Assembly: GCA_032358165.1 (NCBI GenBank)
Contig: JAALGY010000015.1
Coordinates: 3,162,001-3,226,000, forward strand
From: Diplosphaera chodatii
Taxonomy: Eukaryota > Chlorophyta > Trebouxiophyceae > Prasiolales > Stichococcaceae
Length of the DNA: 64,000 nucleotides
Reading direction: 5' to 3'
The position numbers were made by a program, and so were the translations under genes. Below are positions 10,491-22,000 of this stretch, one piece after another (the stretch's first letter is position 1; the number at the start of each line of letters is the position of its first letter). The notes beneath the pieces were generated by a model. The model worked only from the letters and a program-made list of their open reading frames with translations. It searched no databases and was not told where the DNA came from.

Positions 10491-13400
10491 ATGGCAGGCG
10501 GCAGAGAATGCCCATTCACTCCAACAGACGTCGCCGTGCTGGTGCTGATGGTTGCATTGCTGATGGCGCCACCAGCCATGGCAGCAGCCCAACATCAACG
10601 CGCGTTGCTGCAAGGTGGGCAGGACAGCGTGCGTGCTGCTGCGCAGCCTGTTGCAATCTGTGCGTCCTGCTGATGCGATGGTTTGTAATAATGCTTGCGG
10701 GCGTCTCTTTCACGCCTGATGTATTTTACTCGCTGAAGCACTACCCAGGTTGATATCTTCTGCATGCTATTATGTCTCCGTCCAGACCAGCATAGGTAGG
10801 TTGTTGCTGCACTGCTGGTACATTATGTGCAAGGGGTACACCTTTTGCTGCAGGCCCGTGCACCGATGTCAAGCCGCCGACATCCGAGTTCACGTGCGCT
10901 GAGCAGGCGGGCTTCAGCAAGTGCGACGCCGACTTTGTGCGAGGCTACTGCGACCTCAGCTGCCACCGCTGCAACAAGACTGGAAGTGAGGCCAGAAACA
11001 TACTAGTCGTAGATTGCACCTGGCAGGCAGGCGGTGCTCCATGTAGGCATACCCCTGCATGCAGCTGCAGCCAAGCGCATCTGCTGACAGGCAAGGTGTT
11101 CCGCAACACACCAGCGATCGTGACCACGCGGCAACCTTCAGTGCTGGCTGCGGGCCTGCAGCTGGCGCCACACAGCGAGACTCGAGCCCAGCGGCGCCTG
11201 CTGCTGCGCCTGCTGCATCAGCGCCACCTGTTACAACAGCCGTGCCATACCCGCCGGCAGTGAGCGCTGTGCAGGAAGTTACCATGCCACCGCCGCCGCA
11301 GAAGCTGCTGCCGCCGCCCCTGGCACCCATCAAGCCGAAGCCAGCCCCACCCATCAGCAAGGTCACAGCGGCTGCCCCGCCATTGCAGCAGCAGCAGCTG
11401 CCACCACCGAAGCTGCCGGCCCAAGGCCAGCCAGAGCCCCTGCTGCGGCCGCGGCCCCGCCCTGCAGCATCAGCAGCCAGCCCTGCTGCGGCGGCGCCAA
11501 CAGCGCCTCAAACTGGGCCTGACTCCTTGACCAATTTGTCCACGCCGCCGGCGCCAGCCGAGCCGCCAGCACGGCAGCCGCCGCCCAGAACCCTGCCCGC
11601 CAAGACCCTGCCTGCCAAGACCCTGCCGGCAACCCCCCAAACAGAACCGAACACTACATCCGATGGCACCAGCGTGACCATTACCTACCCTGCCGGCGTC
11701 GCACCTGCGCCGCTGCCGTCGCGCACCGCGCCACGCCGCCTGCCGCTGCCGCCACCTAAGCTGCCGCTGGTTGCTGATACCGCAGCTGTGGAGCCGCCGG
11801 CGTCCGGGGAACGACCCGCGCCCAAGCTGCCGCTGGTGGCCGACTCCGCTGCTGCAGGGCCGGCGTCTGGGGAACGGCCCGTGCCAACGCCACCCAAGCT
11901 GACAAGCCGTCAGGTATGTACCACTGCAGGTACACGGTTTGAAGTGCATAGCAACGTGCCTGGACTGTGAATGAGAAGGATGACTGCATCAAGACCATCC
12001 ATCTCTTGTGCTGTCCCTTGTGAAGCTGTTCAGGCCTAGTAATGCTGCATGTGTTGATGCTTCGTGCCGTCACCCAGTTCACCAAGACATGCTCAGCTTT
12101 CACAGGCAGCACTGCCGCCGCCAAGCAAGGCGCCGCCGCCGCCAAAGGCCGCTGCCGTCTCCCCAACAGCAGCAGCTCAGACGCTGCCGCCGCCACTACC
12201 TCAGGCCAGCCCCGCCGCTACCTCCAGAGCGCCAAGGGCTGCTGCACCGCCGCCGCTGAAGGCCTTGGCACCGCCGTCAAAGGCCGCCGCCACCACCACC
12301 GTTGCAACACCAGCTGCTTCACCAGCACCGTCGCCCACAGCCGGTCCGGTCGCTGCAGCTGCTGCCGCAGCGCCGCCGCCGCCTGTCTTCCCGCCGCCAA
12401 AGACCGCTGCCAGAGCTGCACCAGCGGCTGCAGCCCCGTCGCCACTGCTGCGTGAAGCCGCTCCCCCAGCTGCACCCGCAACGACGGTGGCTGCTCCACC
12501 ACCGCCACCGCCAGCCTCCCCGCCGCCGCCGTTCCCGCCCAGCCCGCCGCCGCCGCCGCCCATCCCCCCGCCCCCACCGCCCCCGGCAGGTGATCTGCTA
12601 CCCTGCTTTAACTCCTGAGTTCTGACGAACTGCACCCCTGTGGGTTTATCGCCTCTCTAATCCTACCTAATACAGGAGCGCTTGCTAGCATGTTTGCTAG
12701 CATAGCACTAGTGCATAACACGGCGTCAGCACGCCAACAACTGGCATGTGGGCTTGCACCGTACTCACCCTCGTTACCTTTGCGCTTTGCACGATCTCCA
12801 TCAGATCAGTCTGCAGACGCCAGCACAGCTGCGTCTGCATCCTAGCAAGCAACAAATGAAGCCCAGTGCTGGCATGAAGCTGACCACCTGTGCACGTGTT
12901 CGTGTGTGCAGTGGTGACGATCCGGGCGCTGGCGCAGTGCGGCGGCCTCATCAGCCGCAACGGCTGCCGGGGGCCGACCTGCCCGGGCGGCTGCGCCCTG
13001 GCGCAGTGCCGGGTACGGTTCTTCAAGTCTGCTCCAAAGCGTCTGGTGTGTTACCATGAGATCAGGGTCTGCACGTGGAGGCCTGCACCTGCAGAAGTGT
13101 GTGGTGGTAGGCCGGGGCGTGGAGACCCCTTGCCTTGCGCTGCATGACGTGTCGAGGGGGTCGGCTGCCTGGACGCTGCATGTGGCAGTCACAAAGCCCG
13201 GCACAGCCCGTGTGGCTTGATCACTTCTTGTGGTGGCACTACAGGACAGGCCGTGGCTCAACACCGTCTGCGAGCGAGGCACACAGTGCTATAGGGGCAA
13301 CCCATACTTTTGGCAGGTGAATTGTCGGCGGAGGTACATCACAGACATTCGGTGGCAATGCTGTACTGTCACACAGTCTGTGTGAGCATATTCACTGAAC

Positions 13401-13601
13401 CATATTCGGTGTGGTGGGTGTAGTGATCAGGTGATGTGATAAAGTTGTGCACCTCTTGTGTAACCTGATCTGAGGCATGCTTCTGCTGGACTGTGCTGCA
13501 GTGCGCACCTGTACCAATAGCCCCTGATGCCGACCCCACAGGTGCGCTGCTATGATGCGGCCAGGATGACCACACCCAAGTTCACACCCGTGATTTCCTG
13601 A
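10491..13601 (+). CDS. Secreted Pro-rich protein with ShK-like and CBM1-like cysteine modules
   Basis: Seven exons join in phase: 10491-10614, 10854-10985, 11162-11913, 12106-12589, 12912-13012, 13245-13316 and 13542-13601, giving about 574 aa. Residues 1-41 form a signal peptide (hydrophobic AVLVLMVALLMAPPAMA). Exon 2 is a six-cysteine module (CTDVKPP, then CAEQAGFSKC, then GYCDLSCHRC) like ShKT modules of algal extracellular proteins. Exons 3-4 are a long Pro/Ala/Lys linker with KLPLVAD and LPAKT repeats and poly-Pro, extensin/pherophorin-like. Exons 5-7 form a cysteine module starting AQCGG and ending CYRGNPYFWQVRC. The spacing recalls the fungal cellulose-binding module CBM1 (QCGG, then C-x2-G-x2-C, N-x-Y/F-x-Q-C). 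Likely an extracellular matrix or wall-binding protein; no catalytic domain is visible. The downstream cysteine-module gene at 13.7 kb could instead be its continuation, but the phases do not fit. Confidence 0.75.
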
Positions 13602-13676
13602 CGGTCATGGATGCAATGGCAAAAGTGTACAGTGTGCACTGGCTCATGAGACATATGCTGCTGGTTCCTGCTGCAG

Positions 13677-14652
13677 GCGCCGCTGCCGGCAGCACTGGAG
13701 GCGGCAGCCTGCCGGCAAATGAGCTACTGGCGGTTCCAGCAACAAGAAACCCTGCAGCGGCACAGGCAGGCACCGCGGGCGCTGGCACCACCAAGCCAGC
13801 AGTGCAGCCGGCGGCCGTCATGCCGGGCATTGCTGCCGCAGGGCCCGCGGACGCTCTCGGCACAGGTGCGACCCTGAATGCTGGGCCGTGCATGCCATTC
13901 AAAATGGCAGATGACAGTGTTTGGCGGCGATCGTCAAGCAGATATGTGCCTGTGCTGAAGCGTCCTGACATGCCGGCAGCGCTCGGGGCTTGCTGTCAGT
14001 GGCGGAAACACCGCCATACCTCATCGCTCTGCATGGGTGTGCAGGGGATGGTGCGCCGGCGTACGCGTTCAAGCAGTGCGGCGGCGCCGCCGGCCCCGGG
14101 GCCTCCTGCAGGCTGGGCGCCGCCTGCCGCGACGGCGTCTGGCCCGGCGCCCCCGGCCAGTGCACCAACGGTGTGTATGTCTGATGCAGTTGCTGTAGCT
14201 CCCGCTTACACCCCAGAGGGCCCTGCCCCTGGCGGGTGCAAGTGCTGTGATCTTGGTGATATTGACACAGGCCGCACCGCACGCACACGCTTCATGCTGG
14301 TATGCATCATATCGATGTTGCAAACGTGCTGTGCAGTTGCAGGTGACTCAATGGTCAGTATTGCTGATCGGGTGATTGCTGCCTGCAGGGCTGAGGTGCT
14401 ACCGCCAGGTGAGGGCTCTCGCTTGGGATCACCGTGCCGCACCACCCTTGCATTTGCCGGTTGGGTCACGGTGCAACAGCCTTGTCGGCAGCGTGCATGT
14501 CCGCAGACTGCTGCACCGTGGCTATGCCTGACACCCCTGTGACCAGTGCGCAGAATGCCTTCTACTGGCAGTGCCGCATGACCCCTTTTGCGCCCGCCCC
14601 TGGCGCCGAGCCTGCCGCCGCCGATGCTGCGACGACCGCTGCAGGGCTGTAA
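13677..14652 (+). CDS. CBM1-like cysteine-module protein (start not found)
   Basis: Four exons join in phase: 13677-13865 (Ala/Gly/Pro/Thr linker), 14045-14170, 14389-14408 and 14554-14652. The second exon reads KQCGGAAGPGASC and ends WPGAPGQC. The third is only 20 nt and encodes GLRCYRQ. The fourth starts NAFYWQC and runs into a short Ala-rich tail and stop. Together they form one complete CBM1-like module with the terminal N-x-F/Y-x2-Q-C. No signal peptide or start codon could be joined to the linker, which needs a phase-1 donor upstream. Either an exon is missed, the gene shares exons with the gene ending at 13601, or the copy is 5'-truncated. A near copy lies at 30.7-31.6 kb. Confidence 0.65.
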
Positions 14653-15713
14653 TGTGTCCACCCAGCGGCAAGGCATGCAGCAACGACGGCGATGGCGCTT
14701 CACTGGGCGTGCGGCCTCTGTTCATGGCATGCTAGCCACCAGAGGACGGCAGCAGCGTACCTGCTATGCTGCCTGCGGGAACCAATAGCAACACTGACCT
14801 GACGCCATTGGCGCGCCCCAAGTCCCCAAGTACAGCAGCAGCAGGCCATGGCTTAGGAAACTGCTGGAAGGACTGGAACCATGCAATCCTGGCAGTGCCC
14901 TTGATCAACCAGCAGCTGCGCAGCAGTCAAAAGCCTTCGTTGTGTCTCTATTGCGCACCAAATTTTCGGACATGAATCATGTACATCGCAATTGTTAGTG
15001 CACGTATTGTAGCATATATATTGCAACGTAACAGATCCGTGTGCGTCCAGCTGTACAGTGGTGCGTGTTTGTTCCTCGACGGTTCTGGGACTCCTTTCGC
15101 CCTGTTGCAGCGAAAGTGGAGCTTGCCAACACCCGCAGCATCAAAATCTGGCGGCCTTTATTTGTCGTCGCCTGATGTTGCCACGCACATGGTCCAGCAA
15201 TGGAGCAGCAACAGTGCCACAGTGGTGTTCAACGTTTTGCCACCTGGCAAGGATCTCGATAAGTACCGATGGTGCCTCTCTTAGACGCGCTTGCTTATGC
15301 TGGTTCAAGCATATGTGCGGCTGCAAATAGAGTCACTAGATAGGCTCTCGTGACAACCCTGCAATGCTTTGCTCGAACATGGCGAGGGCAAGGGTTGAAG
15401 CACCCAGTATGGGAGTCTTGCAGCCTGCATGACCATTGCTGTAGCCTTTTGGAGGTGCAGCACCGCCGAGGGGGCTTCAGCCTGGGCAGGCAACGGCATG
15501 CAGACATCGGGACGGCAGCTGCTGCAGGGCAAGTTGGCCTGCCTGCATCACTGAACATGCATGGCCTGCTGTGAGTGCAGCGCCATCCCAGGGCACGATG
15601 GCCAACAAAACCGTTGCTGGCTCTATCTGGCAACGTCTACACTCTGGCTCCCTGGCCGAGCTGTAAGCATCTACCAACTCGGTGTAGAACACACTGTCGC
15701 CTTTCACCGGCAG
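14653..15713. other. Intergenic stretch between CBM1-like modules
   Basis: No gene is supportable here. The stretch around 14930-15030 is somewhat AT-richer (ttgtgtctctattgcgcacc and following). It carries no cysteine-module exon and no repeat that I could define. Confidence 0.4.
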
Positions 15714-16027
15714 GCGTCGTGATACCGGCCTTTGCGCAGTGCGGCGGCAAGATCAGCCCGGGCGGCTGCAAGGGGCCCACCTGCCCCGGGGGCTGCAATG
15801 CCAAAACCTGCAAGGTGACGCTTCATGGGCCGTTGTCGCTGCTTCTGCAATGCGTGCTGCGGGAGCTGGCGCACCTGCGCTCTGAGTGAGTGTCGTGACT
15901 GCCCAGGCATCTGGCAGCGCCAATGCTGGGGTACAGTGAGCGCTGCTGAACGGAGCTGTGCCTTTGCAGGATGCCCCGTGGCCCAACACCAGCTGTGATC
16001 CGACCTCTGGCACCAAGTGCTATAAAG
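15714..16027 (+). pseudogene. Isolated pair of CBM1-like exons, probably a fragment
   Basis: Two exons, 15714-15814 and 15970-16027, repeat the first half of the module in the 10.5-kb gene. The first is 101 nt, exactly the length of 12912-13012, has the same entry phase, and reads AQCGG, GPTCPGGC and KTCK. The second reads APWPNTSC and GTKCYKG. A possible last exon near 16198 (SYQCYTD) does not join in phase with the donor at 16027. No start, signal peptide or linker was found upstream, and transposon-like sequence follows about 430 bp downstream. I therefore call it a fragment, though an unrecognised exon could rescue it. Confidence 0.5.
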
Positions 16028-16458
16028 GTCAGTGTGGCACGTGCACATGCATGCATTTGACTAGTGGCGTGCCCATGCCGAACTGTGAGGCCGAGAGTCC
16101 TCCTGTTCATCTCTTGGCGCCCTGGGGAAACCCAGCAATACGGGCTTCACACCTACTGCGCATTGTGATGGCTACTTGTGCGCGCCTTCAATGTTCAGAG
16201 TTACCAGTGCTATACTGACACAGACTCTCTATATGCTGCACAGATAACATGTTCTTCGCCAGGCGAATATCCAGGCGCACGCGCTGCTGTACGCGCGGCC
16301 CGGTACGTCGTCTATACACAGCATCCAGCCATTGCTTCATTCCGCAGTGGCATACCTTGTCTATCATAGCATTGTGGGCCCTTGCAGGTCTTCAAGCTGT
16401 AGCGCATCGATCTTTTCCAGATCTGGTATTATCCTGCGTGTTAACCCTGTCCTGCAGG

Positions 16459-18228
16459 TCAAGGCGCTGTGGGTGCTGGCGATGTCGCCGGTGCCACGCG
16501 GCTGCGAGGCGCCGTGGTACGTCCTGTCGCGGGAGTCACGGGCGCGCATCCGCCAGCTGGGCGCAGCGGTCACCATTACCAGCGACTTCGGCAGGCCGTA
16601 CAGGTATAGCACCCAGACGTGCTCGCACAATTTGGCATCAGCATCTTCTTAAAACGTTTTGCAGAACCACATAGCATGCCGCCAGTCACATCAGCCAAGG
16701 CAGCACTGTGAGACTTTCCATGTGGTATACCAATGACCTCTTTGTCAGCACAGCAGTCGACGCTGGAACGTTCAACTGGTGTAGGTGTGTGGTTGACAAG
16801 TACGGCGAGTACGAGCTTGACGATTGGCTGCATTTCGTGGAGACTTTCTCGGACCTGGTGGTGCCAGACGAGCTGCTGGACCCTCGCTTCCTTGCCGTGC
16901 ATAGGTGCGTCAAGCAAAGCACTGCTTGAGGGGCCCTGTATATGTCTTGACAAAGTGTGTCAGCGGTGTGCACAGTTGTAAGAGACGGTGGATGAGGCAA
17001 TCTGAAAGTAGTCACTATTTGCCACTGTGTTGCAGGCTCCTTCAGCGCGCCACCTGCCACTACTTGCGCAGCACATCGACGCAGGGGCGGTATCCCTTTA
17101 CGGACGCTGCTCGGCGCGAAGCGGCACCAGCGCTGTGGGATTTTGCCAAGCTTGTTGAAGAGGTGAGGCAGCAACTGGCTAGTTGCTGAGCGCTGCCCTG
17201 GGGTGTGCATCGGCAGCTTGTAGCTACAAACTGTTGTTTATGTTCGTCGCCACCAGTTTGTTGGCGTGCTTAAGGATGCTGATAGCGCCCTCAGCATGTT
17301 GACAGCAGCTCCTGTACTGTGCAGCATCTGCCGGCGCGTATGTGCACAGCCAACCTGCACGCTTGCGCCGTGCATCTGCGGCGGCAGAAGCAGCAGCACG
17401 GCGCCGTCGCGCTGCTGACAGAGGGGTGGGTGGAGCGCGGGCTGCAGCAGATGAAGGCAGTATGCAAATACCGGCTGTCGCAGAGCCCGGAGGTGCTCAT
17501 GGAGTACGAGCTGCTGACGCGGCACGCACTCAGCAAGTTGGCAGCCCAAGGCGTGGCGGCCACCTTCGATGATCTTGTGCCGGAGTACCGCTCGCAGCCA
17601 CTCAGCGGCCCAGCCTTTTGACAGCGGCGACGAGCATGGCAACATTTTTCTGCTGCATGCTGGCACGCTGCTGACGGGCTACTCCACCAACGAGCAGTTG
17701 CGGCAGCAGCGCACAGAGGAGCTGCGCGCCGCCCGCGCTGCCACAGCCGGCTTTGTCCGCATCTATCAGCCAGACGGCTTTGCAGCAGACGGCAGCGACG
17801 TCGAGCAGTCGCGCATCTACAGGCACAGCCAAGCCAGCCGTGGCGGACGCGAGATCTTCTCCAGCCGGGCGCACATCCGCGCCACACGCAGCGGCGGCTA
17901 CTGGGTGCTGGTGACCTTTAGCGGTCAGCAGCATGTAGGCGAGATCATCCGGTTCCTCAGGGTGCTGCCGCCGCCACAGCCGGATGCAGCCGGTGCTGCG
18001 CAGCTGCAGCCGCTACGCCTTGCCATCTGCTGCTTCTTCAACCCGCTTCAGCAGCAGGGACAGGTTTTCAGAGTCAACACGAACAGGGCCGCTGACGGCG
18101 GCCGGCTGCGCGCAGTTGACGTAGCGCAGATCGACACAGCGTTGATCAATACAGTCGATCTGAGCGCAGGCAGTGGTGGCGGCCAGCAGCTGCGGCTTGT
18201 GCGCTATAACAACTGCAGCAGGCAGTAG
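16459..18228 (+). pseudogene. Frame-broken multi-exon gene, transposon-like
   Basis: Exons 16459-16607 (ALWVLAMSPVPRGCEAPWY), 16712-16904 (DDWLHFVETFSDLVVPDELL), about 17037-17166 (QRATCHYLRS) and about 17311-17621 (NLHACAVHLRRQ, later GWVERGLQQMK) join in phase. The frame then stops at 17621. The continuation lies in the +1 frame from about 17613 to 18228 (GYWVLVTFSGQQHVGEIIRF, ending VRYNNCSRQ). The shift sits at a TTTT run, so one base appears gained or lost. The layout, an N-L-H conserved block followed by a terminal beta-rich domain with a G-x-I-x-x-F motif, resembles plant and algal CACTA/KDZ-type transposon proteins. No terminal inverted repeats or target duplications were found, so the assignment is tentative. 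A sequencing error could equally explain the break. Confidence 0.4.
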
Positions 18229-19001
18229 CAGTGAGGCAGTTTGCAGCGGTGGGGACATATTGTTTGACACTTCATTCGTCTGGTCGATGCGGTTGCATGT
18301 GCACCATCAGCAACTGTTTCGTGATGATACCTTAGCAGGTGGATGGAAGTCATTGATGCGCATCATGCATGCACCTCTTTCACCACAGTATAGAGTGCTG
18401 TTCTGGGGCTACGAGTAGTTGGGGTTGCTCACATCTTGAAGGCATCTTGGAAGATCTTGGTGCAATGTCCTGAGATTGTCAAGACAGCACTAACGAAGCC
18501 GTGGAGATGATGTTCACATAGCCTGAGACTGCTCCAAGAACGTGATCCTTTTCCTGCCAAGACAGACGCACTAAACACGCTGCGCCGCATCCTGATGGCT
18601 CGCAGGCACACCCCACGCAGCCCAGAGACTGCGCAGGGCCCATCTCCCCTAAGCGCCTACAGCTCAGGTGTACTGCGGAGGTGCTGGAGGTGTTGTGCAG
18701 CGATGTGCGTGGCGGGCTGCCGCCCGCCTCCTGCAGCGGCGGTCTACGCCCAAGCTGACGGGGCTGGCTGATGCTTCTCTTGACTCGTGACTCGATGGCA
18801 TGCCTACCGGCCCCTGCGTGCGCATGCCGAGAACATCTCTGTCAGATTGGGCTGCGGCGCTCTGGCCTGCATCATGCGTCATACATGCAGACAGCGCCCC
18901 CGCAGCCAACAGCTCCAGCCAGTGGTGCAAACAGCAGCACCGAGGACATTAGTTGACAGCATTACCTGGCTGGTGAGCGGTGCTGCCGCTCCGCCGCATC
19001 C
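18229..19001. other. Stretch without a supportable gene
   Basis: This lies between the transposon-like gene (plus) and the stop codon of the long minus-strand gene at 19002. Only short, unsupported frames occur. It probably contains two convergent 3' ends. Confidence 0.4.
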
Positions 19002-22000
19002 TCACTTCGCCAGCGACAGCGGCGCATCCGCATCATCGCCCTCTTCCTCGTCACCGTCCTCCTGCAACAGCAACAACAGCGCTGAACGATGGGCAGCACA
19101 TGTGTGGTGGCATGTACAGTGGGTACATATTGCGTGGCGTTGACGCTCGCAGTTGTTCGCCGCAGATGCATGCCTGCGGAGCCATGTTGCAGGCCATGGC
19201 AGCTGCACATGTTATCAAAAGCTGCTTGTGCTGTGGTGCTAGCAACACAGCAGCTCATCTAGGTACCCATACACACATCACATCCTGCACACCTGTACGG
19301 CTGCTGCCTGCCGTGCGGCAGCTGCACCCCTGCGCCGCCGGGCGGCCGGCTGCTTAGGCTTGTTGGTCGGTGGCCGCTTGTTGGCGCCACGGCCCTGACC
19401 TTTGCTGCCCTGCAGGCATAGATATCAGAAGGTTGTTGGCAATTGCAGCAACAATGCCAAGCACCAGGATGCATGAGCCGCTGCAACAGGGCGTCAGCAT
19501 GCCCGGGCGAGGGTGAACATCCCAACTGCAGCGGGTGATGCAGCCAACATCATGTGCCAGATGGCGCAGGTCATTGATGCATAAGCTTTCAGCAGGCCAT
19601 TCATGACCTAGAAGGCCGGTGCTGCTGGTGGCAGGCGTGCGGATCCTGGCGAAGGCGCTGACAATGGACAGGCTGGGTGCTGAGACGCAGCCATCAGCAG
19701 GCAGTGTAGGAGAGTCAGCTGTTTGCGAGGTGTGATGGGCACACCTGGGTCTGCGCAGGACCCGCTCCCCGTGTGCGGCGCTGCTCCGTGGCGTTGTCGG
19801 CACTGCTGCCAGCCCCCGCAGACGGCTCCACCTGCGGATCACATGGTCGTGACACTGTCCAGCAGGAGTCAGTACGGAGGTGAGCTGTGTCTCGTGGCAT
19901 CTCTGGCGCAGGTGGTGTGCTGGACGGCAGAGAGACGGCAGAGCTGCGTGCGGGTTTGCGGGATCTGGTTGCCAGTCAGTGCGCCAGATGCCCAACGGCG
20001 CTGCAGAAGCCCATGCTATGGGTGGTGGCACGCAACAGCTGGCCCCACGCAAGCAGCACCATCCACTGGCACGAAATGAGTGCAGATGCATGTAAGCAGC
20101 TGCAGTGCACACCTGGCTGCCGACACGACGAGCAGGTGCCTGCCGTGACGCCAGAGGCCTGCCGCCGCCGCGGCCTGCTGCTGCTTCTGCCGCCGCCGCT
20201 GCCTGCAGCCAGCCGAAGAAGCAAGGCCCGCTGTCAGGCGGCATCGCAAAGCAAGCTGGAGCCTCCAGAGGCGCGGCAGTATGATCAGAGGACAATGACA
20301 TGACGGGGTGTCTTCAAAGTGCCAGCCTTTTTGAGCCGCCGCTTGTCCAGCTTGTCCTGCAGATTACCACCAGCAGATGGAGGAGGACTTGAGACGTAGG
20401 GCAAGACATTGTCCATGACCGTACTGATTGCTGCACATGAAAGTTTCTGCACCGATGCTCTGAGCCATGCTCTGTCGCAAGCTCGCTTACCTGGTTCCGG
20501 TGGCGCCACTGGCCAGCCGTGAGATCTGTAACAATGCCCTCCCGCTCCTTCCTCTGCACTTAGGAACAGCTGGGTATGCTAACCTTGAGAGCTTGCTTGT
20601 GTGTGGCGACAGCTGAAGTAGGAACACCTAGCATGCACTGCAGTCATGTGTTGCCCGCCTGCTGCCAGTTGAATTCTGTTATTGTCATGCCGAGCTGCGC
20701 CTCACGCTGCGCCGCAGCAGAAGCATGTCAGAAGCTTGAGACGCTCAACCCTGGACCTGCATGACGATCTGCCTCTGATAGGCTGCAGTTGGCTACTGTT
20801 GCATGCCACCCACCTCCTTTATGCGCAAGTTTACGGATGCCGCGTGACAGGGCTTGCACTGCCGCCCAAGTGAGCCCTTGTAGTGTGTGAATTCAGCAGG
20901 CCGCCTGTACAATCGACATGATCGGTGAGAGCAACGCAGTCGCCACCGCAATGAGGAAGGTGACCCCTCCCATGCAGCATGCCGGCAAACAACTTGAGTG
21001 CAGCACGCCTTCATATGATGCAGCTCTGCACACATGTTGCTCACTTGAGCGTGTTGCACTCCAGGCACAAGCTGGCCTCCCAGACTGGGCTGTGCTCGAT
21101 GTCCGGCCAGTGCTCGAACTGCTGGTTCACCAACTCCTGCAGGCCGCCTTTGTGTGCATAGATGAGGGCGACTATTTGATCTGCTGTCAGCCCGTCCAGC
21201 GAGTCCAGTGAAAGTGGCAATGTGCCGCTGGGCACCATGGCAGCACGCTCGGCTGGCCTGCAGATGCGCTTCAGGCTGGACACCGCCATCTGGGTCAAAA
21301 GCACCTGAATGCACTCGTGAGCTCCTCAGTTTCTGGGACGCTCAAGACACTTGCCGGAGCAGCATCACATGCCTGAAGAGACATGAAGCTAAGCAAGCAT
21401 TCACATCACATCAAGATGGGCTTGCCTGCAATCGATCTTCCTTCAATGCCTCAACTGTTGCAACGATGCCCTCAGCCAGCCCAGATGACCCTGTGGAAGC
21501 CAGCATCACGGACAGCTCATCGTGTTGGCCCGGGAATCCAGCGCTGTCATGGAGCAGTACGACAAAATTGCAAGCATCACACACACCAGTGCCTCTGCCG
21601 CATCTGCCATGTTTGAGGCCGACATTGGCAGTCTCACCTGTGGAGACCAGCTCCTCAGGAATGTGCGCTCGCTGCAACGTGCTTCTGCCGCTCGTGTCCG
21701 GCGCAGCGTACGACAGCACTGGTGTGGTCTTCACAGCCACGCGCGACATGCCAGGCGACAGAAGTCCCAGTGCAGCCATCAGATTGGCGCCGATTGACGA
21801 TGTGTAAGCTACCTTGCCCTGCACAATGACACTTGCTGCTCAAACTGATGAGGCCTTAATTGGATATGCGAGCTGATATGATGTGGCGTCTGGTCGAGAG
21901 ATGATGAGTGCACTTCAACCTCTGTTCGAACATTCAGGCGTCAAGATCTTACCTGCGCAACGAGGGAGAAGGAGTAGACGTCATTGTCGCTGCGGCTGTA

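Noticed and set aside
12201..12635. Glycine-rich minus-strand frame
   Set aside because: It is the reverse complement of the poly-Pro linker of the secreted protein (CCG/GGC codons), not an independent glycine-rich protein.
20885..20960. C-terminal membrane segment (FLIAVATALLSPIMSIVQ) for the long minus-strand gene
   Set aside because: The nearest acceptor puts this stretch in a different frame from the preceding exon, and further exons downstream give a better, in-phase C-terminus.
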